Positions 6,132 to 6,403 of a stretch of 6,403 bases of DNA are shown here, piece by piece (position 1 is the first letter of the stretch; every line of letters begins with the position of its first letter). The stretch is from Gemmataceae bacterium (GTDB lineage Bacteria; Planctomycetota; Planctomycetia; Gemmatales; Gemmataceae), in contig SIAL01000210.1 in NCBI GenBank assembly GCA_009691815.1, forward strand, positions 1-6,403, in the 5' to 3' direction. The notes below the pieces were generated by a model. It was not told the DNA's origin. It did no database searches and saw only the letters and a list, made by a program, of their open reading frames with translations. The position numbers were made by a program, and so were the translations under genes.

Positions 6132-6135
6132 AGGA
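6132..6135 (+). promoter_or_regulatory. Weak Shine-Dalgarno (AGGA) of the last gene
   Basis: AGGA lies 12 bases before the ATG at 6148, in the 21-base gap after the ferredoxin gene. The spacing is slightly long but supports this as a real start and continuation of the cluster. Confidence 0.5.
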
Positions 6136-6147
6136 ACTTTTGCCATC

Positions 6148-6403
6148 ATGTCCACTAGCACCATCACCCTTCCCAAGCCCAGACCCGTAGTGTCCGAACC
6201 GGTCATCGCTCCCGAGCCCATCCATCCCTACACGGGTTTTTCGGCCTATATGGGGGACGCCAAGGTCGCCTCGGGGTTGGCCCTTCGTGCCGTCAGGGAA
6301 CTCAACCCCAGGGTGCTTGCCAAGGCGGCTTGGCTTTATGCGGGCAAAGGTTTTCTCGCGGTGGAGGCCTACCGCCAAAGGCTCAAGCGCAAAAAACTGT
6401 ACC
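6148..6403 (+). CDS. Partial protein, N-terminus only; possible second radical SAM enzyme
   Basis: Only the first 85 codons are in the window. The peptide has a Pro-rich leader (LPKPRPVVSEPVIAPEP, 8-24), then a helical, basic segment including PYTGFSAYMGDAK (27-39) and AYRQRLKRKKLY (74-85). No cluster motif or transmembrane segment is present in this part. From memory, proteins of this type in Planctomycetota continue soon after the basic helix into a radical SAM core with a C-x3-C-x2-C-W motif. The base for that is recall and context, not visible sequence. The gene starts 21 bases after the ferredoxin stop on the same strand and has codon choice like its neighbours, so it is probably the fourth gene of the cluster. 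That it is a coding region is likely; the product is tentative. Confidence 0.6.
   Translation, partial: MSTSTITLPKPRPVVSEPVIAPEPIHPYTGFSAYMGDAKVASGLALRAVRELNPRVLAKAAWLYAGKGFLAVEAYRQRLKRKKLY

Overview
The window reads as bacterial chromosome, most likely from the Planctomycetota, with the Verrucomicrobiota side of the PVC group as the alternative. This is inferred from remembered family flavour, not from a search. The points that suggest it are the L21 opening (MYAVIEDGSRQYR), a FabH of planctomycete character, a signal-anchored alpha/alpha-toroid-like protein, and weak or absent Shine-Dalgarno sites at several genes. By eye the sequence is moderately GC-rich. There is no sign of insertion sequences, CRISPR arrays, tRNA or rRNA.

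Left part, minus strand (about 1-2952), in order of transcription. rplU (ribosomal protein L21) has a strong Shine-Dalgarno and ends in a textbook intrinsic terminator at 2561-2600. An exported or membrane-anchored protein of 419 residues and unknown function follows, with only 36 bases between the terminator U-tract and its start codon. Next comes a 144-base gap holding a bulged inverted repeat, then fabH (beta-ketoacyl-ACP synthase III) with a complete Cys-His-Asn triad. Bases 1-97 hold no recognisable gene.

Middle (2953-3285): a 333-base divergent intergenic region between rplU (minus) and the plus-strand cluster. It contains a 9-bp tandem repeat in the rplU leader, mutually exclusive inverted repeats, and a plausible sigma70-like promoter facing right.

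Right part, plus strand (3286-6403): a tight cluster of four genes. They encode a HemN/HemW-like radical SAM enzyme (446 aa), a GcvH-like lipoyl-carrier protein (157 aa, 7-base gap), a two-[4Fe-4S] ferredoxin-type protein with a large N-terminal domain (340 aa, 4-base ATGA overlap), and the first 85 codons of another protein (21-base gap, cut by the window edge). From memory of similar proteins, the last looks like the N-terminal extension of a second radical SAM enzyme. No glycine cleavage or lipoate attachment gene is visible. The lipoyl protein therefore probably serves the radical SAM enzyme(s), as electron or substrate carrier, with the ferredoxin feeding electrons. This cluster is the most interesting item: its composition is visible in the sequence, its function is not known to me, and the mechanism offered is inference.
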